NCBI GenBank assembly: GCA_029204045.2
Contig: CM055066.1
Location: 51,144,998-51,208,997, forward strand
From: Tillandsia leiboldiana
Lineage: Eukaryota > Streptophyta > Magnoliopsida > Poales > Bromeliaceae
Reading direction: 5' to 3'
Length of the DNA stretch: 64,000 bases
In this document: in pieces, positions 23,257-33,575 of the stretch
How the letters are laid out: every line of letters begins with the position of its first letter
Position numbering within the stretch: the stretch's first letter is position 1
Position numbers and translations under genes: made by a program
The notes under the pieces: model-generated
The model's input: only the letters and a program-made list of their open reading frames with translations
What the model was told of the DNA's origin: nothing
Database searches by the model: none

Positions 23257-23499
23257 TTGGGCTGGAATGCTATTGATAGCACCAACCCAACTTTGCCACC
23301 CATTTTTTAGCCTTTAGATCGCATTGAGATTTGTGCATGCTCTTTAATGAAAAAGAGAAAAAAGAAAAAGTAAAAAGAAAAAGTAAAAAGTAAAAAGCTT
23401 TTCTTTTTCATTAAAGAGCATGCACAAATCTCAATGAGATCTAAAGGCTAAAAAATGGGTGGCAAAGTTGGGTTGGTGCTATCCATAGCATTCCAGCCC

Positions 23500-23503
<4 letters not shown>
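23253..23503. mobile_element. Near-perfect hairpin MITE between two (TA)n tracts
   Basis: Arms of about 105 bp start GTTGGGCTGGAATGCTAT and end with its inverse; only a few mismatches are visible. The loop is an A/G-rich (AAAAAG-type) spacer around 23348-23398. (TA)n flanks both sides (23161-23252 and 23504-23581). Non-coding. Confidence 0.85.

Positions 23504-23581
<78 letters not shown>
23504..23581. repeat. (TA)n microsatellite
   Basis: About 39 TA units shared as the border of two adjacent foldback elements. Confidence 0.95.
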
Positions 23582-23585
<4 letters not shown>

Positions 23586-23818
23586 CGGCTAGAATACTAT
23601 CGATAGCACCAAACAATTGGTGCTATCAAGTTTTCAGCCGTTGGATGAAAAGATATACGGTTGGAATTATAGTGGTCCCCTAAAATTTTTACTATTCAAC
23701 CAATCATCTAGTAAACCCTAAGGGACCACTATAATCTCAACCGCATATTTTTTCATCCAACGGCTAAAAACTTGATAGCACCAATGGCTTGATGCTATTG
23801 ATAGTATTCCAACCTAAT
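23582..23818. mobile_element. Intact Micron-like foldback MITE
   Basis: Begins GTCCGGCTAGAATACTATCG and ends with the inverse of TAGGTTGGAATACTATCAAT. Arms hold CACCAA-TTGGTGCTATCAAG and ACGGTT / AACCGC matches through a middle at AAACCCTAAGGGACCACT. Both flanks are TA tracts. It serves as the unfilled reference for the interrupted copies at 4679 and 20505. Confidence 0.75.
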
Positions 23819-23833
23819 TATATATATATATAT

Positions 23834-24101
23834 AGAGAAGTGCTAGGTGTACACCCCCAAATGGGGTGTACATCCTACACCCACCCATCCTAGGATGTAT
23901 ATTCATCCACTCGTCACTCGATGTGACGAGTGGAATTCACCCACCCATATAGGATGGGGTGGGTGTAAGATGTACATCCTACACCCCCACCTATTTAAGG
24001 ATGGGTGGGTGTAAGATGTACATCCTACACCCCCACCTATTTAAGAATGGGTGGGTGTAAGATGTACACCCTATTTGGGGGTGTACACCTAGCACTTCTC
24101 T
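23834..24101. mobile_element. MITE with 25-bp perfect TIRs in the RCL1 promoter
   Basis: The TIRs begin AGAGAAGTGCTAGGTGTACA and are identical over 25 bp at both ends. A 45-bp internal segment with GGGTGGGTGTAAGATGTACA is tandemly repeated (about 23956-24050). It ends 187 bp before the RCL1 start codon, so it must sit in the promoter or leader. Confidence 0.85.
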
Positions 24102-24287
24102 TCCCCTAAAGGAGTGTAGCATCCCTCTTCCCCAAAAAGGAATTAGGGTTTTACGACCACCGCGCAGAGATCGAGAGAGAGAGAGAGAGGGAGAGAGATC
24201 GGTGGAGATAGAGATCGGTGGAGGTGGAGGTGGAGGTAGAGATCGAGAGAGAGAAAGGGAGAGGGAGAGAGGTTGGTGGAGGTAGGG

Positions 24288-27200
24288 ATGGGGAAGACGA
24301 CCATGAGGTTCAGGGGGAGCCGCCACCTTCGGCAGCGGCTGGTGCTGGCGACGCTCACGGCGACGCCGATCGCGGTGAAGGAGATCCACTCCGACGAAAG
24401 CTTCCCGGGGCTCCGACCCCACGAGGTCTCCCTCTTCCGCCTCCTCGAGAAGGTCACCGACCACTCCTTCATCGAGTTCGGCGAAAGCGGTAAATCCCAT
24501 AATCGATTCCCCCTCCATCTCTCCCCCTTCTCTCGATTTTTCAACAAAACCCTACCTTTGATTCGTTTTGTTTTGTTTTGCTGTGCATTTTTGGGGGCTT
24601 GGGGGAATTTAGGCACGAATTTTATGTACAAGCCCGGGGTTTTGATCGGGGGGAAGAACCTCGTGCACGATTGTGGTTTGACCCGCTCGATCGGGTACTT
24701 CCTCGAGCCGCTGATACTTCTGGGCCTCTTCGGGAAGAAGCCCCTCTCTATCCGGCTCAAAGGTTTGATCTTTCTCTTCCTCTCTCCTTGTTATTTTGTT
24801 TTTTTTTTTTTTTTTTTTTGTCGATTTGATTGTAATTGTTCTTGTGCACAGAGAGAATCTAGTAAGCATAAAATTTAGCATTCCAATTCGCTGATAGGTT
24901 CTGCGCAGGTTAAAAAAAGTAGCTGTTTGATGGTAATCTTTGGGGACATCACTATGTATTTTGTTTATGGAGAGAATTAGTAATTCTTTTGCACCTTATT
25001 TAAGCCATTCAAAACTGCGCATATGAATTATAGTTCGTGATGATATAGATAAGTGCTTCGATATGAAATCCGCTGACTTTGCTTTTCTCGTTGCATGCGG
25101 ATCACTCTCTACTTTGATGCTTCGCTTGTCAGGAATTACTAATGATTCCAAGGACCCGTCGGTCGACACCGTTTCGACTATGACATTGCATATGCTTAAG
25201 CACTTTGGCCTTCCTTTAGAAGGGCTGCAGCTTAAGATAGAATGGAATTATAGTTCGTGATGATATAGATAAGTGCTTCGATATGAAATCCGCTGACTTT
25301 GCTTTTCTCGTTGCATGCGGATCACTCTCTACTTTGATGCTTCGCTTGTCAGGAATTACTAATGATTCCAAGGACCCGTCGGTCGACACCGTTTCGACTA
25401 TGACATTGCGTATGCTTAAGCACTTTGGCCTTCCTTTAGAAGGGCTGCAGCTTAAGATAGAATGGAATTATAGTTCGTGATGATATAGATAAGTGCTTCG
25501 ATATGAAATCCGCTGACTTTGCTTTTCTCGTTGCATGCGGATCACTCTCTACTTTGATGCTTCGCTTGTCAGGAATTACTAATGATTCCAAGGACCCGTC
25601 GGTCGACACCGTCTCGACTATGACATTGCGTATGCTTAAGCACTTTGGCCTTCCTTTAGAAGGGCTGCAGCTTAAGATAGAATGGAATTATAGTTCGTGA
25701 TGATATAGATAAGTGCTTCGATATGAAATCCGCTGACTTTGCTTTTCTCGTTGCATGCGGATCACTCACTACTTTGATGCTTCGCTTGTCAGGAATTACT
25801 AATGATTCCAAGGACCCGTCGGTCGACACCGTTTCGACTATGACATTGCGTATGCTTAAGCACTTTGGCCTTCCTTTAGAAGGGCTGCAGGTGACGATAG
25901 AAATTCGCGGTGCTCCTCCTCTCGGCGGCGGAGAGGTCCTTCTTCGAGTTCCTATCATTCCTAATACATTAACGGTGAGCGTAAATTGCGTGTTGATAGT
26001 TATTTCATTTACCTTTTCCCAAAAGATTTTGTTTACCGTATCAGATGCGTGTCAAACAGGCAGCTAATTGGGTGGATGAACGGATGATTAAGAAAATTAG
26101 AGGTATAACTTTCTCCATGAAAGTGTCACCTCAGATGGAAAATCGGATGATATATGCTGCTCGTGGAGTCTTTAATAACTTCATTCCGGACGTTCATATT
26201 CTCACCGATCATAGATCTGGTCCGGCTGGTGGAAGGTACTCTAACTAGCTATTTATCTTCTTCTATTGGCACATTTTTAAATCCGCTCCAATTCTCTTTC
26301 AAATTTTAATTTATGTATGTGTGTGTGTCCTTGTGCTTGAATTGTGATATTCATAAAGCATTATTTCTAAACAAAATAGCTGTTTAAGGTCATTGTTTGG
26401 TTATGATATCTAGAGCATTAAAGTATACAAGCAAGCAAGTAATGTAATATCTGCGGCTAGGATTTAAGTATCCATCGGCACGGGCCGTATCTACCGTACC
26501 GTACCGTGCCAACAAGATACCGGCACGATACAGCTCCCGTGCCGATGGCACAGTTCAAAACCCTTTTTTCTTAAATTTACTAAATAATTTTCTCAATAAA
26601 GTTCAAAATCTTTGATAAAAATACATAATAAGCAAGTAAAAAAAATTGTTGCTAAAGAAAATAAATATTTTATGCCATTATGTGTCGGCACGTATGTATT
26701 TTTTGTGACCGGCACTCATCGGCACGGCTCGGCACGCACCGTGCCGTACTGTGCCGGCAAGTTTTCGGCACGACCCCGTGCCACGGCACTTAAATCCTTG
26801 ATCTGCGGCCAAGAATTGATTTGTTTCTTCCCTCCAAACTTTGAAATACTAAAATATGGGACATGTCAAAACACTAGCCGAGATTGTGGAATAGTACAGA
26901 TTTTTTTTTTTTTTTTTTTTAGAGAATATCTTGAATAACATATCCGCTCATTCGGAAGTTGATTGTGCTGTTGTCCTTCAGGGCATATTATTTATTTCAT
27001 ACGAGTTAAGCCATCTGATTAATTCAAAAGTTACACTTTAGTGAGATGCAATCACCCGTTTGCTTTGCCTAAACCCTAAACCCTAAACCCTAAACCCTAA
27101 ACTTTTGGCTTATGGAACTGCTGCTTGACTCCGAGACGCATCTGTTAGGCATTTGCTTTGGCTTACGGAACTGAGACATAGTTAGTTAATTCGGATTCGG

Positions 27201-29163
27201 CAAAAATTCGGTTCGGATATAATACGGAGAAAATTCGTATCATGATTTTTAAATTCGTTGAAAAATTCGGTAAAAAAACGGACTCGACAATTATTCGGAT
27301 ACGTGATTTATACGAAAATTATACGTTTCCCAATTAAAAATTCGGGATCAAAAATTCGGCTATTAAATTAATTTTTTTTCTAGATTTATACTATGAGCAT
27401 TATAATTTTTAAAAATATAAAAATAAATATATATAAAATAAAATAGATAGGCTAACAAGATTTCAGGTTTAAAGTTTGAAGGTTGAAAAAACATCAAATT
27501 TTTTATTATAAATAGGCGTGTCCTGTGAACTGTGAAGTGTGAACAGTGAAGGAATTTATTTTTATTTTTTTTTCTTAAAAAGTGAAGTGCTGTATGCTGT
27601 AAAGCATTGTTAGACTTGAACCGGTTAATGCAGTGTGCACCATAGTCTTGGACTCTTGGTTAAAGAGGATTGGGTAGTGTGCATCATCAATGAGTCTTGG
27701 ACTCTTGGTTAAAGAGGATTGGGTAGTGTTTGGGTTTAATTTTTGAAATTCAAAAAAAAAAAAACAGTAGCGAATTTTTGGGGGAAAAATTCGCAGTTCG
27801 CGAATTATTCGCGAATAATAATTTTTGGAATTTTTTTTTTTGAATTAATCCGAATTTTTGAAAAAATTTGGAAACGGTCCGTTTAATTCGGATTCTCAAT
27901 AATTCGCGAATAATTCGCGAATTAACTAACTATGCTCCGAGAGGCATTTTTTAGGCATTTGGCAAGCGAAAATACTAGAGCTTTTGCTATGCAAACAATT
28001 TCAAAATAGCCTTTGTACCCTAAGGTATCGTTTGTTTCGGGGCTAGAACCGGGAATAAAAGGTTTATCCCCTTTATTCTACCAAACGTACCAAGAATTAT
28101 TCGGTACAGTAGTTCTAGTACAAGCAGAATAAGCTCGAACAACAGTTCTATCTATTATTTTATAATTTTTTTTTTTTATTAAACTATCCCTCCTCCCCTC
28201 CTTTCTCTTTTTCCAATACACTCTCATCATCACAAATTCCTCTCTCATTTCTTTTTTTTCCTTTTCAATACACTCTCATCATCATAAATCCCTCTCTCTC
28301 CTTTCTCTCTTTTCCTTCCCAATACACTCTCATCATCACAACCTCTTTATTCTTCTTATTTCTCATTCTCATACCAAACACAAAATCTCTTATCCCTGGA
28401 ACCGAACCAAACGCTTTTTCGCTCTTATTCCGTACTTTATACCTATCCCCAGAATAGCTAGTTCTGGTTATTCCGTTACCAAACAATACCTAAAAGTGGA
28501 AGCTCTAGCCCCGCTAGTTTGTGCCTTGGCTTTTTATTTAACCAGTAGCTGAATGATATGGCAGGTCACCAGGCTACGGCATGTCTTTAGTCGCGGAGAC
28601 TACTACAGGCTGCTTGATATCTGCGGATATCACGGCCTACGAAAAAGCCGAAGAAATGGACGAAGACATGAAGCCGAAAGTTAAAACCCCGGAGGAGGTT
28701 GGTGTTGAAGTTGCTTCTATGCTACTTCAAGAGATCAAACGGGGAGGAGTAGTTGATTCTACCCACCAGGTCTGGTTTCACCTTCTCTCTTTACTTCAAA
28801 TTGATACAAATTTTACTAACACCTGCATTGACAAGGAAGCTTAGTGGTGATATTTTTCAAACTCTAAATTATCTTCAAAAATGTTTGGGTAAATCATGAA
28901 CAATTAAATTTTCTAACATCAATAATTTTATGTTTTTTTTTACTTTTTTCAGGATTTGCTCTTTTTTTCTTTGTGCTCTGTGCCCGCGGGATGTAGTAAA
29001 GGTTCGCGTGGGAGCGCTCACACCCTACGGCGTAGAAACACTTGGAAATATCCGAGATTTCTTAGGAGTTCAGTTTGTCATCGAGCCCGATACGAGTACA
29101 AACACAATTATATTAAAGTGCGTCGGATCCGGGATGAAAAATATAGCTCGAAAGATTTCATGA
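24288..29163 (+). CDS. RCL1: RNA 3'-terminal phosphate cyclase-like protein (RCL1), frameshifted in last exon
   Basis: Exons 24288-24489, 24613-24762, 25793-25974, 26060-26235, 28565-28769 and 28953-29163. The product matches plant RCL1 throughout: FRGSRHLRQRLVLATL, PGLRPHEVSLFRLLEKV, KNLVHDCGLTRSIGYFLEPL, LGGGEVLLRVPI, SPQMENRMIYAARGVFN, SLVAETTTGCL, GGVVDSTHQ, and YGVETLGNIRDFLGVQF with KNIARKIS at the end. RCL1 works with the U3 processome in early 18S rRNA maturation in the nucleolus and lacks cyclase activity in studied species. The last exon starts in the expected frame, but a run of seven T (28963-28969) shifts it; with six T the conserved C-terminus to 29163 would follow in frame. Exon 3 is preceded by three extra copies. 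The gene may be inactive, or the T run may be a sequence error. Confidence 0.9.
25025..25890 (+). repeat. 220-bp tandem array covering RCL1 exon 3, four copies
   Basis: Units start at 25025, 25245, 25465 and 25685 with exact 220-bp spacing and only a handful of differences. Each holds the end of intron 2, a splice acceptor (CTTGTCAG) and the first 98 bp of exon 3 (acceptors at 25133, 25353, 25573 and 25793). Only the fourth continues into the rest of exon 3; in the others the frame meets TGA soon after LQLKIE. Confidence 0.95.
26457..26800. mobile_element. hAT-type element with 8-bp TSD, RCL1 intron copy
   Basis: Begins CTAGGATTTAAGTATCC and ends with the inverse of CAAGGATTTAAGTGCCGTGG. ATCTGCGG is duplicated on both sides (26449-26456 and 26801-26808). 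Same family as 9368-9700, non-coding, CGGCACG-rich ends. Confidence 0.85.
27071..27101. repeat. Interstitial telomere-type repeat (CCCTAAA)4
   Basis: Four consecutive CCCTAAA-type units inside the long RCL1 intron. Confidence 0.9.
27177..27934. mobile_element. TIR element with 17-bp perfect ends in RCL1 intron
   Basis: CATAGTTAGTTAATTCG at 27177-27193 is exactly inverted at 27918-27934. Subterminal regions are rich in ATTCGG / CGAATTATTCGCGAA. A 48-bp tandem duplication with GTCTTGGACTCTTGG lies at 27634-27732. No clean target duplication was found. Superfamily unclear. Confidence 0.65.
28024..28490. mobile_element. PIF/Harbinger-like element, TAA TSD, in RCL1 intron
   Basis: Ends GGTATCGTTTGTTTCGG and, inverted, GGTATTGTTTGGTAACGG; TAA at 28021-28023 and 28491-28493. 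Contains three direct copies of CAATACACTCTCATCATCA and, inverted near the right end, GGGGATAGGTATAAAGT. Related to 6012-7282. Confidence 0.8.
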
Positions 29164-29175
29164 GTCTCAATGAAG

Positions 29176-29312
29176 TTTTTTTTTTTTTGATGGTTATTCT
29201 AGCTGTTTTTTCGGATGAAGTAATTTTGTCTTCTGCCTCGAAGCTTTTTTTTTTTTTGATGGTTATTCTAGCTGTTTTTTCGGATGAAGTAATTTTGTCT
29301 TCTGCCTCGATT
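29176..29312 (+). repeat. 69-bp tandem duplication in the RCL1 3' flank
   Basis: A T-run followed by GATGGTTATTCTAGCTG and GGATGAAGTAATTTTG is repeated head to tail (GATGG at 29188 and 29257). It starts just after the stop codon, probably in the 3' UTR. Confidence 0.9.
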
Positions 29313-29401
29313 CTGAATGGATCGCCGTAAATGTTAATAAAAAACAAAGAGTTAGATGTTGTGCAACTCTGACGTAGTATCCTGTGATGGAAATTGAGTA
29401 A

Positions 29402-29405
<4 letters not shown>

Positions 29406-29493
<88 letters not shown>

Positions 29494-29680
29494 GGTAGAG
29501 CTGCTTTTAAGAGCACAAGCTTAAATTTTTTATTATTGAATTTGTATTGAGATTAGTATTTTTATAAAATCAACTAAAGAAAGAGAAAAGAGAAAGTAAA
29601 AAAACACAAATTGCAATACAAATTTAATGGTAAAATATTTACGTATGATTTATCTTGTGTTTTTGAAAACATATAAACTT

Positions 29681-29752
<72 letters not shown>
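29406..29752. repeat. Two (TA)n tracts bracketing a small foldback element
   Basis: (TA)n at 29406-29488 and 29684-29752 bracket about 195 bp that resemble the foldback element at 3135-3361 (ATTGAATTTGTATTGAGAT, inverse ACAAATTTAATGG). This is another microsatellite-bounded copy. Confidence 0.75.
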
Positions 29753-29755
<3 letters not shown>

Positions 29756-29834
29756 TTGATAACTAATAAATAAAGCTTGTACGGGAAATAACAATAAATA
29801 AATAAAAACCATACTTGTAAACATTTAATAAATG

Positions 29835-30165
29835 CCCAATCCCGAGTGGTATGTTTTGAAACCCCGCATGCGGCACCGATTTTCTTGTTGGCCATTGCAG
29901 GGGAATTGGCTACGACTTTGGCCCGCCGTCAAGTGAACCTGGACGGATTGTCGGAACTTCGCAATCCGGCAACTTCGTCAACCCAAATGCCTGTCAAAAG
30001 CGGGAGGCCCGAGCCTGCGGGCGATTTACGGGCGAGGCGGCCTTGCGGGGGCTCGCGAGGAACGTCGGCTCGGCTCGGCTCGGGCCAACTTGAGTGCTGC
30101 GGTTTTGGAAAGGAAGGACGATGACATCTCGTCTCGGGCGGAATTTCAACTACGAAAATTGGTGA
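29835..30165 (+). other. GC-rich island, possible exon fragment
   Basis: About 300 bp of GC-rich DNA stands alone in AT-rich sequence. After an acceptor-like TTGCAG at 29901, two frames stay open for 60-70 codons; one ends RKDDDISSRAEFQLRKL before a donor-like GTGAGG near 30164. I do not recognise the product. It could be a captured or decayed exon, or simply GC-rich repeat DNA. Confidence 0.35.
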
Positions 30166-30193
30166 GGTATAGAATTATTTATTAATTAACAAC

Positions 30194-31272
<1,079 letters not shown>

Positions 31273-31419
31273 TTTTTTTCTGGGAAGAAAGATCGGTGCT
31301 TTTTTTTTTAAAAAGAAAAAAAAAAAAAATTCCCTTAAGCATTAATTGCCTTGCCCACATCATTCAGTGGGGCTGGGTAAAGTAACCTCTCCTTTAAATA
31401 AGCTAGAGGCTCCAACACG

Positions 31420-31478
<59 letters not shown>

Positions 31479-31808
31479 TTGAAAGGATTCATATCTGGCT
31501 GATTTGATGAATGGTATAATTTGCGTACTTTTCTGGGGTACAATTTATCCTTCCATGTCTTGCCACCATAGAGAGAGGGATGTGAAGAGAGAGTGCTGCC
31601 GCAACTAGTAGTTATATATATATATATAGAGTAATGCTATATGTATACCCCGAAGGGGTGTACATCCTACATCTCCACTCATTTAATGGTGTCGATAGTT
31701 TTTACGGGTCACATCAAGTGACCCCTCATCACACTCCCATCCTTAGATGGGTGGGGGTGTGAGATGTACATCCCTTACGGATGTACAAGTAGCATTTTCC
31801 ATATATAT
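31273..31808. repeat. Segmental duplication, copy 1 (leader-like, uninterrupted)
   Basis: Runs from TTCTGGGAAGAAAGATCGG to the MITE end TAGCATTTTCCATATATATAA. It includes CTTTAAATAAGC (TATA-like, 31393), a (CT)n tract (31424-31475), a 33-codon ORF (31507-31608) and a 170-bp MITE (31629-31800). Copy 2 lies at 33576-35074 and is split by a PIF element. The TTA target site is single here (31335-31337). Confidence 0.85.
31629..31800. mobile_element. MITE of the 'TGCTACxTGTACACCCC' family
   Basis: Ends AATGCTATATGTATACCCC and, inverted, AAAATGCTACTTGTACATCC; ACGGGTCACATCAAGTGACCC in the middle. A near-identical copy is at 34893-35065 within the duplicated segment. Confidence 0.75.
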
Positions 31809-32023
31809 AAAGGAAAATGCTACCTGTACACCCCATTAAGGGGTGTACATCCTACACCCCTTAATGGAGGGTGTAGGATTAAACACTGTATAGCATTAAA
31901 AATAGGAGGTGATATTCTCACTCAATTTTTTTTAGGGCATACTCTTTCCCTCCTTTTCTTTCCCTTTCTATTCAGAGCATTTCAATCGTCTCCTCCCGCT
32001 CCCTCTCTCTCTCTCTTGACGAC

Positions 32024-32073
<50 letters not shown>

Positions 32074-32863
32074 TCGACAATCTACCAGGCCTTCGCGAGG
32101 GCGACGCCCCCTATCAGGCCACGATCCCTTACGTCGACAAGAAGCTCTGTGTATGCTTCCATCCCGGAGGCCCCTCGGCCCCTCGCCCCCTGTCTCTCTC
32201 TGTTGTTTCGACGATCTACGACGCCTTCGCGAGGGCGACGCCATATGTACATTTTAATCCCCTCATTTTATTCTCTATTTTTTTCCACAGTAATTCTATG
32301 GCTAAATCCCTGTTAGGGTGTCTTTTTTTTCATTCAATGTTCCGGTACACAATCCTAGTATTACAATGTGTACCGGTACTTGATGTAATGCTATGGCTAA
32401 ATCCCTGTTAGGATGTCTTTTTTCCATTCAATGTTCCGGTACACAATCCTCGGTACCGGTACAACTCTATCATACCGGTACACAATACTCTGTACCTGTA
32501 CAACTCTATAGGATGTCTTTTTTCCATTCATTGTTCCGGTACACAATCCTCGGTACCGGTACAACTCTATCATACCGGTACACAATCCTCGGTACCGGTA
32601 CTACTCTACCATACCGGTATACAAATCTAGTACCGGTACATATTCCCCTGTACCGGTACAACTCTATCATACCGGTACACAATACTACATTTAATAACTT
32701 TCCAGGTATATTAAATGTATGGTATTAAATGTAGGTTAATGCTTTTATTAACTTTACAGGTATATAAATTATCTCTCTATCTCTCTCTCACTAGTAGTAT
32801 TAAATGTAGGTTATTAAATGTAGGTTAATGCTTTCATGTACTGTTCAGGTAGCATTTTCCTTT
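31809..32863. mobile_element. 1-kb TIR element with GC-rich insert and tandem repeats
   Basis: AAAGGAAAATGCTACCTG at the left is exactly inverted at the right end (32846-32863), which assigns it to the MITE family above but with a 1-kb interior. Inside are (CT)n tracts, a GC-rich block (32070-32250) with two diverged copies of CTTCGCGAGGGCGACGCC (STIY-AFARATP in one frame), and CCGGTACA tandem repeats (32330-32690). No complete gene. Confidence 0.6.
32330..32690. repeat. Tandem repeats built on ACCGGTACA
   Basis: About ten units of 25-30 bp alternating TACCGGTACACAATCCT and GGTACCGGTACAACTCT; a longer 118-bp period including ATGTCTTTTTTCCATTCA is also repeated. Confidence 0.85.
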
Positions 32864-33575
32864 AGGGGAAGTGCTATGGGTACACCCCTGTTAGGGGTGT
32901 ATATCATACACCCCTAACAGGGATGGCTGGGATTGATTTATCATTCTCCTTTGTAAAATTACTTTAATTTTTCACTCTATTCAGTCTACGAAAAATTATT
33001 AATTGAAAAAATATTTGGAAAATTAAAAATAATGCAAAGTTGGATTCTGTACACTCATATATACAAAAGGCTACCCTTGTAGGCAGTCCAAATTCAAGGA
33101 GATATGTAAATATAGTCAAAAGTTGGCGTTGTTAATTGGTGTAGCTTTGTTATCAGATGGATCATATCCATATATAGCTTTGTAAATATCTCTAGTCCAA
33201 ATGCAAGTAGGAGCTGCCAATTGGTTTAGGAAACAGCCTTAGATGGGTTCAGTACAGTCATATATCAAACAATAGGCAACACTTGTAGGCATCATTGGTT
33301 TTGTGGTACAGTCTATATATAGCTCTTATCATAGCTGTGTAGGGATTTCAAGATAGGGGTTAAGATGTATGAATGGTAGCTTTTTTCTGTCCTGAGTACT
33401 GTTATTTTTACACCTCTGCTTGCGATGTATAGGTTACACCCTTAACATAGGGGACTCGGATGGACATAAGTTATCTTTGTTATCATACAGCCCTGCTTGA
33501 GCTAGAATTAAAGATGAAAGAAGGTTTTTTTCCCTTGTATCGGGGTGTTTGGAACGCACATAGTTAATTGGGTGG
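32864..33575. other. MITE end followed by unrecognised intergenic DNA
   Basis: GAAGTGCTATGGGTACACCCC at 32868 is another left end of the MITE family; its partner was not found. The rest has moderate AT content, with a repeated CAAAAG / CTTGTAGGCA pair (33064, 33271), and shows no gene. Confidence 0.4.

Noticed and set aside
23082..23310. Open frames reading Tyr-Ile repeats through TA tracts (also at 4459, 19794, 29108, 37027 and 37049)
   Set aside because: They are translations of (TA)n microsatellites with no flanking coding signal.
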